NCBI GenBank assembly: GCA_029204225.1
Contig: CM055092.1
Coordinates: forward strand, 73,632,857-73,696,856
Length of the DNA: 64,000 nucleotides
Direction of reading: 5' to 3'
Source of the DNA: Diphasiastrum complanatum
Lineage: Eukaryota; Streptophyta; Lycopodiopsida; Lycopodiales; Lycopodiaceae
Shown one piece after another: positions 12,630-23,229 of the stretch; the stretch's first letter is position 1; each line of letters opens with the position of its first letter. The notes under the pieces are model-generated. The model had not been told where the DNA came from, did no database searches, and saw nothing but the letters and a program-made list of their open reading frames with translations. The translations under genes and the position numbers were made by a program.

Positions 12630-12905
12630 GTGGGCAACTAGTCGGAGCATGTCCTGGTAGATGTCCGCCGACACAACGAACAGAAGCTAGAAGCAGGATT
12701 TCACGAGAGCTAGTGAGAGATAATGGGGCGACTATGGAGCTGCAGCTCCGTGCCCTCACGGTCCTCGGACCTGCTCCCCCCTGCCTGAGCTGGCGAGGGC
12801 GAGGAAACGCAACGGATTGGAATTAACTTCACCGTAGAACAACTGGCCATGGTCCAGGAAAGGGTCCCTCGTCATCGGGCCATCCAGTAGGTGTTCTGGT
12901 TCCCG
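12630..12905 (+). pseudogene. Decayed fourth copy of the hAT-associated small charged protein gene
   Basis: The forward frames contain DVRRHNEQKLEA (from about 12660) and QRIGINFTVEQLAMVQERV plus RHRAIQ (about 12810-12895). These correspond in order and spacing to DVRRHNERHQKQEA and EQIGMNFTRRQLIMVRERA in the small gene at 28912-29256. The two parts lie in different frames and the second ends at a stop, so this copy is dead. It lies between a 400 bp repeat unit and the big palindrome. The orientation is what is expected of an accessory gene belonging to the minus-strand hAT copy at 15.6-18.0 kb, displaced by later insertions. Confidence 0.7.
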
Positions 12906-14325
12906 GTAGTGAACGACACAGTTATGATGACCATCCACTCTTCTGGTGACCATTCACTCCCTGTAGTGAATGGCACGGTTCTGACGACCATTCACCACTG
13001 TTAGCAGCAGTTGTTTTCATCGCGCTATGGAATCGAGGACGCACACCACACAAACACCTCAAAACGGGCCAAATGTTGGCCTTTTGTTCGGTTTAGGGTT
13101 TAGGGTTTGGGGAACAAACGACCAAAAGGAGGATACCAAAGATACAGTTGAGCAAGATTCTGATCATGACGAGGAGTACAGGCCTTCAGTTAGCCAGGGA
13201 GAAAGTTCCAGCTCTTCCATAAGTTTGAAGTGTGCCATAAGTATTGAAGTTGCTTGGTATATGACAGGGACGGTGTGAGTGAAAGCCAGTGAAAGCATGT
13301 TTTACAATAAAAACACAGTTTGAAAGGAAATTTTATGGGCTTCAATAGCCATTTCCTGAACTCAGACACCCAAGGATGCAACATAGATCAGACAATGATC
13401 AATACCCTTTCATCTGGATGCAATGGTCAAAAATGTCTTTCCAGTGCATGGAGATGGTCTCAGTGGTTTTGACGCCAGTACGTGTTCCCGAATCTTGCCA
13501 CATCACCAATTACTCTATTTTCGACTCCACGTGAAACGTTTTTGGTGAGCCGACAAAGACAGCACCCAGTGGTTTCTGATCCACTGATCAAAAACCAATG
13601 GGTGCTGTCTCTAAAAGCTCACAAAAAAACGTTTGACGTGGAGTCGAAAACGGAGCAATTAATGGCGTGGTAAAATCCGGGAGTACGTAAGGGCGACGCA
13701 ACCACTCCTTTCGTCTGCATGCACTGGAAAGACATTGTTGACCATTGCTTTCTTGCAAGGCTTCCTGGCCAAATGTCCAGATGGAAGGGTAGTGAACATT
13801 GCCTGATATATACTGCTTCGTTGGGTGTCCGAGTTAAGGAAACGGGCAGTGAAGCCAAAATCTAAATCATAAAACAGTATAAAGCCAACATAATTGAACC
13901 CTAAACTCTGTACAGATTGAAAAACCCGCTCTAATTGGCTTTCACTTACACCATCCCCGTCGGTAACCAAGCAGCTTCAGTACATCTGTCGCACTCGACA
14001 GTTATGGAAGAGATCGAACTTTCTTCCTGACTAGCTGAAGGCTTGTACTCTTCATCATCAGAAGAGTCTTGCCCAACAGTGTATTTGATGTCCTTCTTTT
14101 CGCCGTTTGTTTGCTAGCTGTTGGCCCTAAAGCATACGATAGGTCCACACTTTAGCGCGTTTTGATGGGCTTGTGTGGTTTGCGTCCTCAATTCCATGGC
14201 TTGATGAAAGCAACTGTGGAAAAATTGCTGTTCACAATTTTGAACTCCAGAAGTTAATGGACACCAGAAGAGTGAATGGTCAGCAGAACTATGCCATTCA
14301 CTATAGGGCACCACATGACCGACCA
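12905..14325. repeat. 1.4 kb imperfect palindrome with almost no spacer
   Basis: The two halves are inverted copies around a centre near 13583. The core reads AGCACCCAGTGGTTTCTGATC on the left and the complement of AGCACCCATTGGTTTTTGATC on the right. Further matching pairs are TTTTCGACTCCACGTGAAACG (13512) against 13650, GTCTTTCCAGTGCATG (13435) against 13725, the block 13022-13225 against 13990-14205, and the outer block 12955-13020 against 14205-14310. Small indels make the right half slightly longer. It is most simply a foldback-type or long-TIR non-autonomous transposon. No shared ORF is seen. Confidence 0.85.
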
Positions 14326-14434
14326 TCCTGCAAGAGGTATAGCTACCTCTATCCCACATTCTACACAGTACTGTGTCTTGTACGATGTGATCGGTTTCCC
14401 CCCGGTTGAACTTCTACGACTTACTGTTTCATTC

Positions 14435-14715
14435 ACTACAGGCCGTTCGTCCGTTCCTCGTCCTGTCTACTCCCACAGATTTCTGGTGAGATGGTCGGTT
14501 GGCCGAAACGGACGGCACCCAAAACGTGGCCTGTTTGGGGAAACTGGGCCGTTGGACAGAGACCTGCAAAACTAGTCCATTTCATGTGACCTTATTGCGT
14601 TTCTGTCCTGTCGAACGGCCATTTTGACCGGACGACACCCGAATCGAGCCAGGCTCGGCCCCTTGAGATCGTATTAGGGCCACGAATCGTTTGATTGTAT
14701 TCCCGGACCATTTTG
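14435..14715 (+). repeat. ~400 bp repeat, unit 2 (partial)
   Basis: Begins near CCGTTCGTCCGTTCCTCGTC and runs to CCCGGACCATTTTG. It lacks the first ~100 bp of the unit and abuts unit 3 directly, making a tandem pair. Confidence 0.8.
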
Positions 14716-15090
14716 TCAATTCCGAATGTTTTTAGGTCCCATCCCGACAAAGTGTCTCCGAAGCCCTATTTTGACCCTAAACTTCGGAAGGACATACTAG
14801 GCCTGCCGTTCGTCCGGTCCTCGTCCTGTCTGCTCCCATAGGTTCCTATCAAGGTTGTCCGTTGGCCGAAACGGACGACACGTGAAATGGATCCCGTTTG
14901 GAGAAACGGGATCGTCGGACGGATAGCTGCAAAACTAGTCCATTTCGATTGACCTAATTGCGTTTCCAACCCGTCGAACGAGCATTTTGACTGGACGATG
15001 CCCGAATCGGGCCAGGCTCGGTCCCTTGGGTACGTACCCGCTCCACGAACCAGTGGACTGTATTCCTGGACCATTAATACATTCTACGCA
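14715..15090 (+). repeat. ~400 bp repeat, unit 3
   Basis: A nearly full unit starting TTCCGAATGTTTTTAGGTCCC and ending GGACCATTAATACATTCTAC. It is closest to unit 1 at the right edge, where both end in ATTCTACRCA. Confidence 0.8.
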
Positions 15091-15388
15091 GGTTTAAGTG
15101 TATGCTGAACAAGTGCAGCTCTGATGTTGAATCTGCACATACCTGTGGTGCAATGCCTACGACACAATGAGGATGTGGGTGGGGTTGATGATGTTTATGG
15201 ATGTGGTTAGCATGATTATGCTTGTGGCCTGTTTTGATGGTTATGGTTGTGGGGTTGTGGGTTTAGGATGATTTGTTAGGGTTTAGGGTGTTATTTTAAC
15301 TATGCCATTTGTTGGGGTGTTGGGTTTAGCATGTTATGTTAAATGGTTGAACATGATGCATATGTTACGAATGAGATGCAGATGTGCT

Positions 15389-15390
<2 letters not shown>

Positions 15391-15422
<32 letters not shown>
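15391..15422. repeat. (TC)n microsatellite
   Basis: About 16 TC dinucleotides in otherwise unremarkable non-coding DNA between the repeat units and hAT copy 5. Confidence 0.9.
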
Positions 15423-15425
<3 letters not shown>

Positions 15426-15578
15426 TTGCACGAAGCAAACCATTTCTGACTAACCATTCAAATTTCACAGAGCTAACCATTTGTAAGCAACCACGATAAA
15501 TTAGCCATGACACCAATAGACTGTAAGAAAATATATACATCTCATCTGATGCCACTGTATATGATGCTAAAATGTGTA

Positions 15579-17971
15579 TTAGTATCTAGCAGGGGTGTCA
15601 AATACAAAGTCTCGCTGGGAGTCTGGAGGCATCTGGGACTCCTCTAAGTCTGGGCCAACGCCTGCCAAGAGACGACTAGAAAAATCAATAGTGCGTCCCC
15701 TCTTGGCTGGCCTGCCTCTGGGTCTGCCGGAAGGAACCCTCTGTGGTACACTCCTGCCTGGGGGTCTCCCTCTGCCACGGGGGGGGGTCTCTGGGAAGAA
15801 CTGCCTGCCTGTGATGCTCTGAGTCGTCTCTGCGCTATCTGTCTCAGGGCAGCAGCCTCTGTCTCCCTCGCAAACTCTGACCAGCCATCATCTGAAAGGT
15901 GGCGTGATGCGGGGGTACTGGGTGGGGCACGTGGACCATCCCCTGCAAGGTCGACCGTCTCGTCTGAATCATATGTGGGCTCATCATCAGAGGAGGGCAA
16001 TGGAACGTCAGCAGGGAGGGTGGTGGTCGCATCGGCATCGGCATCGGCATCATCCTCGGGATCACCCCGTAGAGCACGCCGAGCGGCATCGTTTGGATCA
16101 ACCTCTGGCTCTGGCTCATGATCTGCCGCTGCAACCAGGCACTCATCGGGATTGACCTACACAAGTCAATCATTTGTGAGAATAGTCGAAGCAACCGTGA
16201 GGGCAATAAACTGAATGTCTCAAACCAATACAAAAGCAAAAGGACAGAGCAACGAAATATACCTACAGCAGTAGGGCGCGTGCACCTCCTGCCCTCATGC
16301 TCTCCGTGATGCGTCGACCCACTCTGGTGTTGGTGTTGCAGTACAAAGGCTCCATGAAGAGGATCTCGTGGAAGGCCAAGCCCTCTGGGGTCGTGGACAG
16401 GTCCATGGCAGTGAACTCTGCCGAAGTGGCCATGTGCCGCAATTCACCCTTGAGCTTGTGTAGCCGCTCAAGCATGATGAACTGGTAGGCGAAGCGGGTG
16501 CGAGCGGGCTTCTTCAAGTCGAGCCTGCATTGACAACCGGAATGAGAGGCACACATGAAGCGAGCAAAAAAAAAGGAGCATCTTGAACGAGCCAAAAAAT
16601 AAGTGGCAGCTTACCTGCTGAATGTGTGGAAAAGGGCCGTCATGCGGTGCTTGCGTGTGACGAAGTCCACAACCGCAAGTGCCCTCGTGAGAATGTCACT
16701 GACCCAAGGTAGGCGCCCGATGGAATGCAGGAGGAGGTCCAGTGAGTGTGTGGCACATGGAGTCCAGACATTGGAGGGGTAGTCTGCCATAAGAAGCTCC
16801 CCCATACCGCGGCAGTTGGACGCATTGTCCGTCACAACCTTTCGCGATACGTTCACACGATCAGTTCACAGCTCGGAAACACATTGCAATCAATCGAAAA
16901 CTACGCAGAACTATTGTATCGACATCAAGCAGCAAATGAGCAAGCAATTAATGAAAGAATATTATACCTGGACAACGCGCTGTGGCCCGACGAATGATGC
17001 CGTAAATGTACTCGGCTGAATGCACTCTCCCTGCCTCGGAGGCGTCGATGCTACGCAAGACCATGGAACCGTAACAACTGGAAACAATCACGTTGATGAG
17101 TGGACGTCTGCGACGATCAGTCCACCCATCAGCCATGATGGAACATCCGTATCTATCCCAAGCCTCGTGCAGTGCGGCCAGTCTCTCTCTGACTGATGCA
17201 ACCCGGTCCTGAAGCAAAGGGCCTCGTAGTGCGTCGGCTGTGGGTGGTGTGTAGCCGGGCTCGCAGACTGCAACTTTCGAGATAGCCTCTCGAAATATGC
17301 GGGATGATGCCATGATAAAAGGGAGGTTCAGGCCATAGAACATTTGTGGTATGGTCCTGGTGGCCTCTCTGTGCTGCCCCTCTCTGAAAGATCCCGACAT
17401 GGACATCTGTTTGGTGCCTCGGGATGTGGATGGCTGGGAGGATGTGGATGGATGATGCGGATCTGGAGGTGGTGGCATAGGTGCAGGTGCGGAAGCGGAG
17501 GATGTGGACGGGCCGTGCAGATATGACGGTGATGGCAGAGGCGTAGGTGCAGTAGTGGAGGCTGTGGATCCATGGGGAGTACTGGCGGAGGCGGAGGCGG
17601 TGGCGGGGGCGGGGCCGGGGGCGGATGCAGCGGCGGTGGCGGGTGCAGATGTGACGGTGAGGGCGGTGGGTGTACCAGTGGCAGGGGCGGTGGCAGTGGG
17701 TGCACCAGTAGAAATAGAGTCCGCGGCATCTGTGGACGGCTCGCCGGGCTCAACAGCTGTCTCAGAATATGTCTCCATAATGCGAGCCCTCTTCGCAGCA
17801 AGGATGACCATATAAATGGCGATCCCGTAGCGTCCCCCCGTGGGTCGGACTCGCAACCCCCCCAGATGTGCTCGAACCCAGGAGGTGTTCCCTGTGAACT
17901 GCTTTTGACAAAAAGGGCAACGCCACTTTTTGTCGGGCATCACCTCCACCTCATCCCAAATGGGACGAGCA

Positions 17972-17976
<5 letters not shown>
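15579..17976 (-). pseudogene. hAT-like transposase gene, copy 5 (spliced, internally deleted)
   Basis: Minus-strand exon 1 runs 17976-16968. It starts MAARPIWDEVEVMPDKKW and has a BED-type zinc finger (CPFCQKQFTGNTSWVRAHL), a Ser/Thr/Ala/Pro-rich linker and the DUF659-type start (SIMADGWTDRRRRPLINVIV). Exon 2 (to 16615) has VVTDNASNCRGMGELL and TPCATHSLDLLLHSIGRLPW. Exon 3 (from 16524) has LDLKKPARTRFAYQF. Exon 4 (16156-15579) is acidic and ends in a GRPRGRPAKRG AT-hook. Donors and acceptors are canonical at 16614/16525 and 16157; the exon 1-2 junction does not join cleanly in frame. The tryptophan-rich and CERNW dimerisation part present in the other copies is missing: exon 3 jumps from FHEILFMEPL to YCNTNTRVGRRI. 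A G-run near 15780 shifts the frame. It cannot encode a complete transposase. An upstream in-frame extension to 18063 is only translated microsatellite. Confidence 0.85.

Positions 17977-18046
<70 letters not shown>
17976..18046. repeat. Compound (TC)n(AC)n microsatellite abutting the copy 5 start codon
   Basis: TC from 17976 to about 18009, then AC to 18046. On the minus strand this is a GT/GA-rich leader immediately before the ATG at 17976. Further CA and TC tracts follow at 18130-18385, so the whole 5' flank of this gene is simple-sequence DNA. Confidence 0.9.
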
Positions 18047-18049
<3 letters not shown>

Positions 18050-18080
18050 GCACGGAAACCCAAGCTCTCTCTCCCACCCT

Positions 18081-18110
18081 AAACCCTAAACCCCAAACCC
18101 AAGCACCCTT
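18081..18110. repeat. Short telomere-like CCCTAAA run
   Basis: Two exact and some degenerate CCCTAAA units, plus a similar TTTAGGG run near 13095. Too short for a telomere. They are interstitial and fit plant-type repeat chemistry. Confidence 0.6.
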
Positions 18111-18353
18111 AAACCTAAATCCTAAACTCACACACACACACTGTGCACACACACAAATCCTCTCTCTCTCTCCGTCCCTCACACTCTCTGTCTCTTCCTC
18201 TCTCTCTCTCTCACACAGATCACCACACACACACAACTGAATGCACACAAATCAACACACAATTTTCACATACACACACACACAATTTTCACATACAAAC
18301 ACACACAATTTTCACACACAATTTTCTCACACACACACACACACACACAAACA

Positions 18354-18389
<36 letters not shown>

Positions 18390-18469
18390 CTCTATGCTCT
18401 CCCACACTCTCCCTCTTCCGCCCACTTCCGCCCTCTTCCTGCTCTTGGGTTCTGCGGACTGTCTTGGGG

Positions 18470-18605
18470 CCCGGACGCGTTCTGGGCCTCAGACGGGTCC
18501 GCGTCCGGACGCTGGACGCGTCCTCTGGACGCGTCCAGCACTTGAAAAAAAAAAGGACGCGTCTGACCCAGCGTTTGGGGGTCGGACGCGGACGCGGGCA
18601 CTTCG
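18470..18605. promoter_or_regulatory. Cluster of GGACGCG motifs, possible hAT subterminal repeats
   Basis: At least seven GGACGCG words in both orientations within about 130 bp, two of them as the perfect palindrome GGACGCGTCC (near 18511 and 18525). They lie on the 5' side of the copy 5 transposase. Clusters of short motifs near the ends are where hAT transposases typically bind, so a subterminal binding region is likely. The element end itself is not identified. Confidence 0.5.
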
Positions 18606-18619
18606 GCCCGGACCCTCAT

Positions 18620-19620
18620 GTCTGGGAACTTTAGGTACAAAGATATGGTGTTCATATCAATCCACACAAAGTCCTTGAAAAGTGCGAATTTACTTGTGAA
18701 AATCTAGTCATAGATATTCAAATTTTCCTAGCTTGTTTAGCTAGACACATGTGCATGTGATTCTAAATGTTCCCTAGAAATTTTTTTTGCTCAAACTTAC
18801 TTATTGCACATAGAAGAGAAATTTTTTCGTACTTAGAAAGAGATACCAAAAGCTTTAAGGTTTTTTTCTAGTCACAAAATGGATCTCTCAAGACATGTTT
18901 CTTTTTTAAAGAGCTGAAACCACGCAACTCATTATAGAAAACAAATATCCTTCATAAGAATTAGCCTAGAATATAACCGGGTAAGTACATCTATAGTTGA
19001 AGTATAAGTGATTAACTTAAAGGAAATGCAACTTAAAATGAAACTCTTACATCTACTATGATAAATCAGCTTATATCGGAACAAGAGCAATAGCTATAAT
19101 AACTACAGCCTTACGTTCGAATTTGGAAGTAAAGCACAATAATGCCACACATTTTAGCTCAAAGTGTGAGGAGGATATAGCACATTAATCATTGGGATGT
19201 AGTATAGAGAGAAAGTGTTTATCTAACAATATAATGCATACAAGAAACTGTTACTACATATGCAACTTCTTCTCTTCTGAACATAAGCACATGAGAAAGA
19301 ATTAAATGGTACATAAATCTGTAGTTCACCTAGAACAAATAGTATAAGCTGTGTGGGTCAACTACAAATGCTCATGTAAATTTGTAAGCCGTCACTGGTT
19401 GTCGGATAGCTCATAAGAGAAGTGCAATGAGCATTTCTAAATTATTCACAAAAAGTTCCTGATATTCACTTAGTGGCAGACTGAAACTTTGGCTGTATAT
19501 ATAATAGAATTTGTATATGAGGGCAACGATAGAAAAGAATCGAATACTGAAATAGGGAACAACTGTTGCATTTGAATGTCTCAAAAGAATGGCAATGATA
19601 AAATGCCTGTTATTTTGAAG
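18620..19620. other. No gene seen; 3' flank of the host gene
   Basis: AT-rich DNA downstream of the PDIL-like gene. No repeat family or coding frame is recognised. Confidence 0.5.
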
Positions 19621-19627
19621 GTAGTAA

Positions 19628-19740
19628 CTTGCAGATAAGATAGGTGAACCAGCCAGACTCATCAAAGGTGCTTACCAAGCTGCATGTCATTATTTGAAGA
19701 TAGACGTGAACCAGCCAGACTCATCAAAGATGCTTGCCAA
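19628..19740. repeat. Tandem duplication of the host gene's final coding end
   Basis: GTGAACCAGCCAGACTCATC followed by AAAGRTGCTTRCCAAGCT occurs at 19644-19682 and again at 19706-19743. The second copy carries the real stop codon (19724-19726). The first lies just beyond it, in the 3' untranslated region. Confidence 0.8.
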
Positions 19741-20872
19741 GCTCTACCTTCTTCACCATACCAATAGCATTTTGCAGCATTGATTGAACGATGCCAGCAA
19801 CCTGCAAGATGTCACCCAGTAATCGATGTTACAGCCTAGAAACATATTTAGCACTTTAAGATACAATGCTGTACACAATCTGTGAACATGATCAATTAGC
19901 CAGGTCATACTTTACTGAAATCTCAAAATCAATCAGGAAACAGTGTTGGCTTCTCATATACATACTGTAAAGACACCGCCAATGATAGCGCACAGGTTGG
20001 TTGTGAAATGAGAAAAAGAATTTCGTTTTTCTCGCACCAAGACCTGTTTCAAACAAAGTTTTCCATTTACTAATACAAGCTTTTGAATATCCAAGAAGTA
20101 GCTTTTTAAGGTTTCATTTATTCGTTGGGTCCTGCGGTTAAAAACGCACCCACACACAATGACAACATTAATAGGGGTGCACAATCAACGAACCTGCATA
20201 GGGGAAAGTTCATAGTGGAACTTCACAACTGGAAGTGTTCGTGTCTGCAGCATATTGCTCTGAGCAGTATACTCATATTTCTCCAGTAACTTATACTCCT
20301 CATTAGATCTCAGAGAAACTACCTGATTTTTGACTACTTGCAAGTAATGCTCATGCTGCACATGCACATACGGACTTTGAGTAGTTAGTCCAACTGCTAA
20401 CCTACAGGTAAACTAATTGATTTTCCGAGAGTTACTTTGCAAATGGTGAGAGTTACTGAGATTGCTCATTATAGTTCAAAGACCTTGACATGGTTTGGTT
20501 TTATGAAATGAAAACTTAAATTAGAGCATTGAGGCAATACGTGCAGACTAACTGAAGGTGAAGAAAGACTCATTTCAAAAGCTATGAAGCTGAAGAGACA
20601 ATTCGGAGGTGCCAGCCACGTGGATCTAGAAGGCCAGAGCAGAAGTTTTTTATGCTTACCGTAATATTTTCATGCTCAGAAGTGTAGACGTGCTCACGAA
20701 GGTGCTCTTGTGTAGAGTCAAGGTAAGGAGATAATCGACGAAATTCTTTCATCATTTTTGAAGAAAGCTTTCGCCCAAAAGTGAAAAGAGTTATCGAGTG
20801 TGTCATGTTCATGACTGATGCATCGAAAGAATGAGATGATGAGCGAGCTCCTATGAGCAAAGTACCTGGTAC
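19724..20872 (-). CDS. PDIL5-3/5-4-like protein, last four coding exons
   Basis: Minus-strand exons are 20872-20660 (71 codons), 20355-20194 (54), 20043-19966 (26) and 19801-19724 (25 plus stop). Each is flanked by GT...AG and all are phase 0, and the joined frame is open. Motifs match the ERGIC/ERV41-46 cargo-receptor domain of plant protein-disulfide-isomerase-like 5-3/5-4: VPGTLLIGARSSSHSFDAS, MNMTHSI, FRRLSPYLDS, EHYLQVVKN, KYEYTAQSN, VKFHYELSPMQ, SFSHFTTNLCAIIGGVFT and the tail VKKVELGKHL. Family knowledge puts such proteins in ER-Golgi membranes; the IIGGVFTVAGI stretch is the second membrane segment. The thioredoxin domain and N-terminus were not found. The upstream exon should lie beyond 20900, past a long repeat-filled intron or outside the window, or the gene is truncated. 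The PDIL identity rests on my recollection of the family. Confidence 0.85.
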
Positions 20873-20879
20873 CTGCAGA

Positions 20880-22760
20880 ATTTCTCCAAACACAGGAGTG
20901 AGAAGCATGATATTTTTTATATCTCAAAAAGTAATTAGCAAAATCTATGAACCACAATTTGCCATCTATTTTGCTGTCATATATTAATCTTGTTTGAGCT
21001 ATTTACCAAAATTGATTAAACTTAAATTGGATACTTGCCTGCATAATTGTGCTGTCAAAATGCAGGCATTTCTATTATCATTTATGTGAATGTATGCTTC
21101 AATGGAAAGATTAAGAAGAAAATTGAAGATTCAGAAGTTTACTACAAATAAGCTTGCAATATCCTTGAGTGGCCATACTTCCACGGAAAATGTGCCTTCT
21201 TCTGAAGAAGCATCGGTGAGGGGTTACAAATTATCATCCAAGGCACAAACACATGCACCCACGTGCACACACATGCTAGAGATGGACCGATGCAGAGTCT
21301 TTTAGTTCTCAAATGTGTAAACCACAAGGTAGGAGCAGAATCTCCTCAATACATTCCATCTTGTCCACTATTGCTAAAATTAATCGCTTTCCTTTGTCCT
21401 TGAGTTGTGAGTCTTGTTAGAAGTTACCATTTCTCAGAAGCGTAGTCAATTTTCTCCCTTGTGATTTTTTGTTCCTCAATTTATTGTTCACAGGTTTTTG
21501 ATATTCAGTTTTGCATGTTTCAATCTACATTCAACCTAGATACTTCACTGTTGTCATTCGGCATTCTCCTGCAGATCTTTATTCACTTACCATCTCACAC
21601 TTAGATTGGTCTTCATGAATATAATCTTTTCTCTCTATCTATAATCTATTGTAATGTTTTAACCTGTAACTTGGTACCAGGGCACCTTCAAGCATCATGG
21701 GATCAGTATCAACATTCTTAGTTGTTTAGATCCTCCTTGTGGGTGTCTAGATTGTTGGTAGTAGTGTTCGTATAAGAAGAGAATGCTGATTCCTTGATTT
21801 CGGCCATAGTTGTTTCGAGAATGGTTTGAATTTTCAGCCTGATTTTATTTTCAAATTCCCCTCATCAAATAGCTAAACTTCATGCTGAATCTGTGCAAAT
21901 CAAATTCTAGAAGGTATGTACTGTGAACATACAAAATTCAGTTGTGCTTATTTTTAAGGTTCAGTTCATACTTTTTTGAAGATTTTTGTAGAGTTCTTTA
22001 TATCATTGTGTTTCATATAAGAAGATGCTTCTACATCAATTTACAGCTTTTCATCTGAATCACTGTAGGTTGAGTTACCGAGATTGTAGTTTTTGGGACT
22101 TCACCATGAAATATTATTTCGCTCCCGTTTTTTGTAGTTTTTTTACATCACTATTCACACTACAGGAGGGGTAAAAGTTGGGTTCAAGATCATATAGATT
22201 ACTGGAGTTCATTCAACATCACATTTTTGACGCATTAGGCAGTCTGATAACTTGCACATTTGGTGCAGGCAAAACCATTATTGGAGCAGGAGTTAAGCAT
22301 TCACTTACATTTTGCTGGATACCTACCATCATTGGAAAGGATGATATTGGTAAACTATTAGTTATACATTTAAGGAGTAATCTTTCGTATGACAACTGTT
22401 TTTTATTTGAGGGATTTGGAAAGATATTGTAAGCTCCTTACGAAGTCTGTCTTGATAAAGGAAACTTGTTGGCCAGTTATTTTCTTTGCAATTTTGATGT
22501 CAAACATTTTCTGAGAGTTAGGTCTGAACTGTTTATGTACCTATTTAGATTCCATATCTTTTAAATTTCGATATTGGTCAATCAATGCAATACTTCTATC
22601 TGAGAAAAATCTGAATTTTGTTCAAGTTGTCTAAGCAGCTTATAGATATTAGATACGTCGTGCAACCATATCTCCCCTGAACTTTAGATCATGGTTGCCT
22701 GGGGCCTAAATTCTTTTGTTTTAGTATGTATTGCTTTTTTTCTTAAACAATAAAAAAATT
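20880..22760. other. No gene seen; probable intron or 5' flank of the PDIL-like gene
   Basis: AT-rich DNA with short unsupported frames. No recognisable exon of the thioredoxin or N-terminal part of the PDIL gene is visible on the minus strand. Confidence 0.4.
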
Positions 22761-22799
22761 TGAATTTTTTTTTGGGTGGGTTTCAAGTATTCAAAGGGA

Positions 22800-23215
22800 T
22801 GCCATTTCGCCCATCCACAGAACCATTACCGACTCACCCCTATGCACTGGAATTGCTGACACAGCTAACCTGATCAAGCCTCCTACAATAACCAGCATTC
22901 CATACTGCTGGCGATCGCACTTGGTTCTCATTGACACTTATCTCCATGGCTAGAGATACATCCTAGCTACCACATGCTCATACCATCCACCCTGCTCCTT
23001 GAGTAGACTGAATGGTTTCTACAGCGTTCTCCCACCTCTATATATATAGTACAAGTGGGTCCCACCATAACGCATAGACCATGCTTGGATTTGTGACACG
23101 AGGCAGCTCGAGGTGTTGACAAGTGGCACTAAAACTGTCCACAACGATGGCTTAGAGTTCCTTCTCATGGCAAGGCGGTCACCTTAGAATCATACCATGT
23201 GGCACATAATATTCC
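22800..23215 (-). mobile_element. Possible 3' LTR of the gypsy remnant
   Basis: On the minus strand, pol (ending near 23250) is followed by the purine run GAAGGGGGATGG and then AATATTATGTGCCACATGG, a plausible LTR start near 23212. TATATATATAG near 23040 could be its TATA box. The other edge is not determinable. Confidence 0.4.
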
Positions 23216-23229
23216 ATCCCCCTTCAAAC

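Noticed and set aside
18081-18110. Telomere-like CCCTAAA run as a chromosome end
   Set aside because: Only two or so exact units, surrounded by ordinary sequence on both sides.
17572-18240. Plus-strand 222-residue Gly-rich then Ser/Thr/His-rich frame
   Set aside because: Antisense of the hAT copy 5 linker plus CA/CT microsatellites.
22178-22432. Forward frame with GAGKTIIGAG resembling a P-loop
   Set aside because: There is no full GxxxxGK[ST] plus Walker B, no start context, and the rest has no family resemblance; AT-rich intronic-looking DNA.
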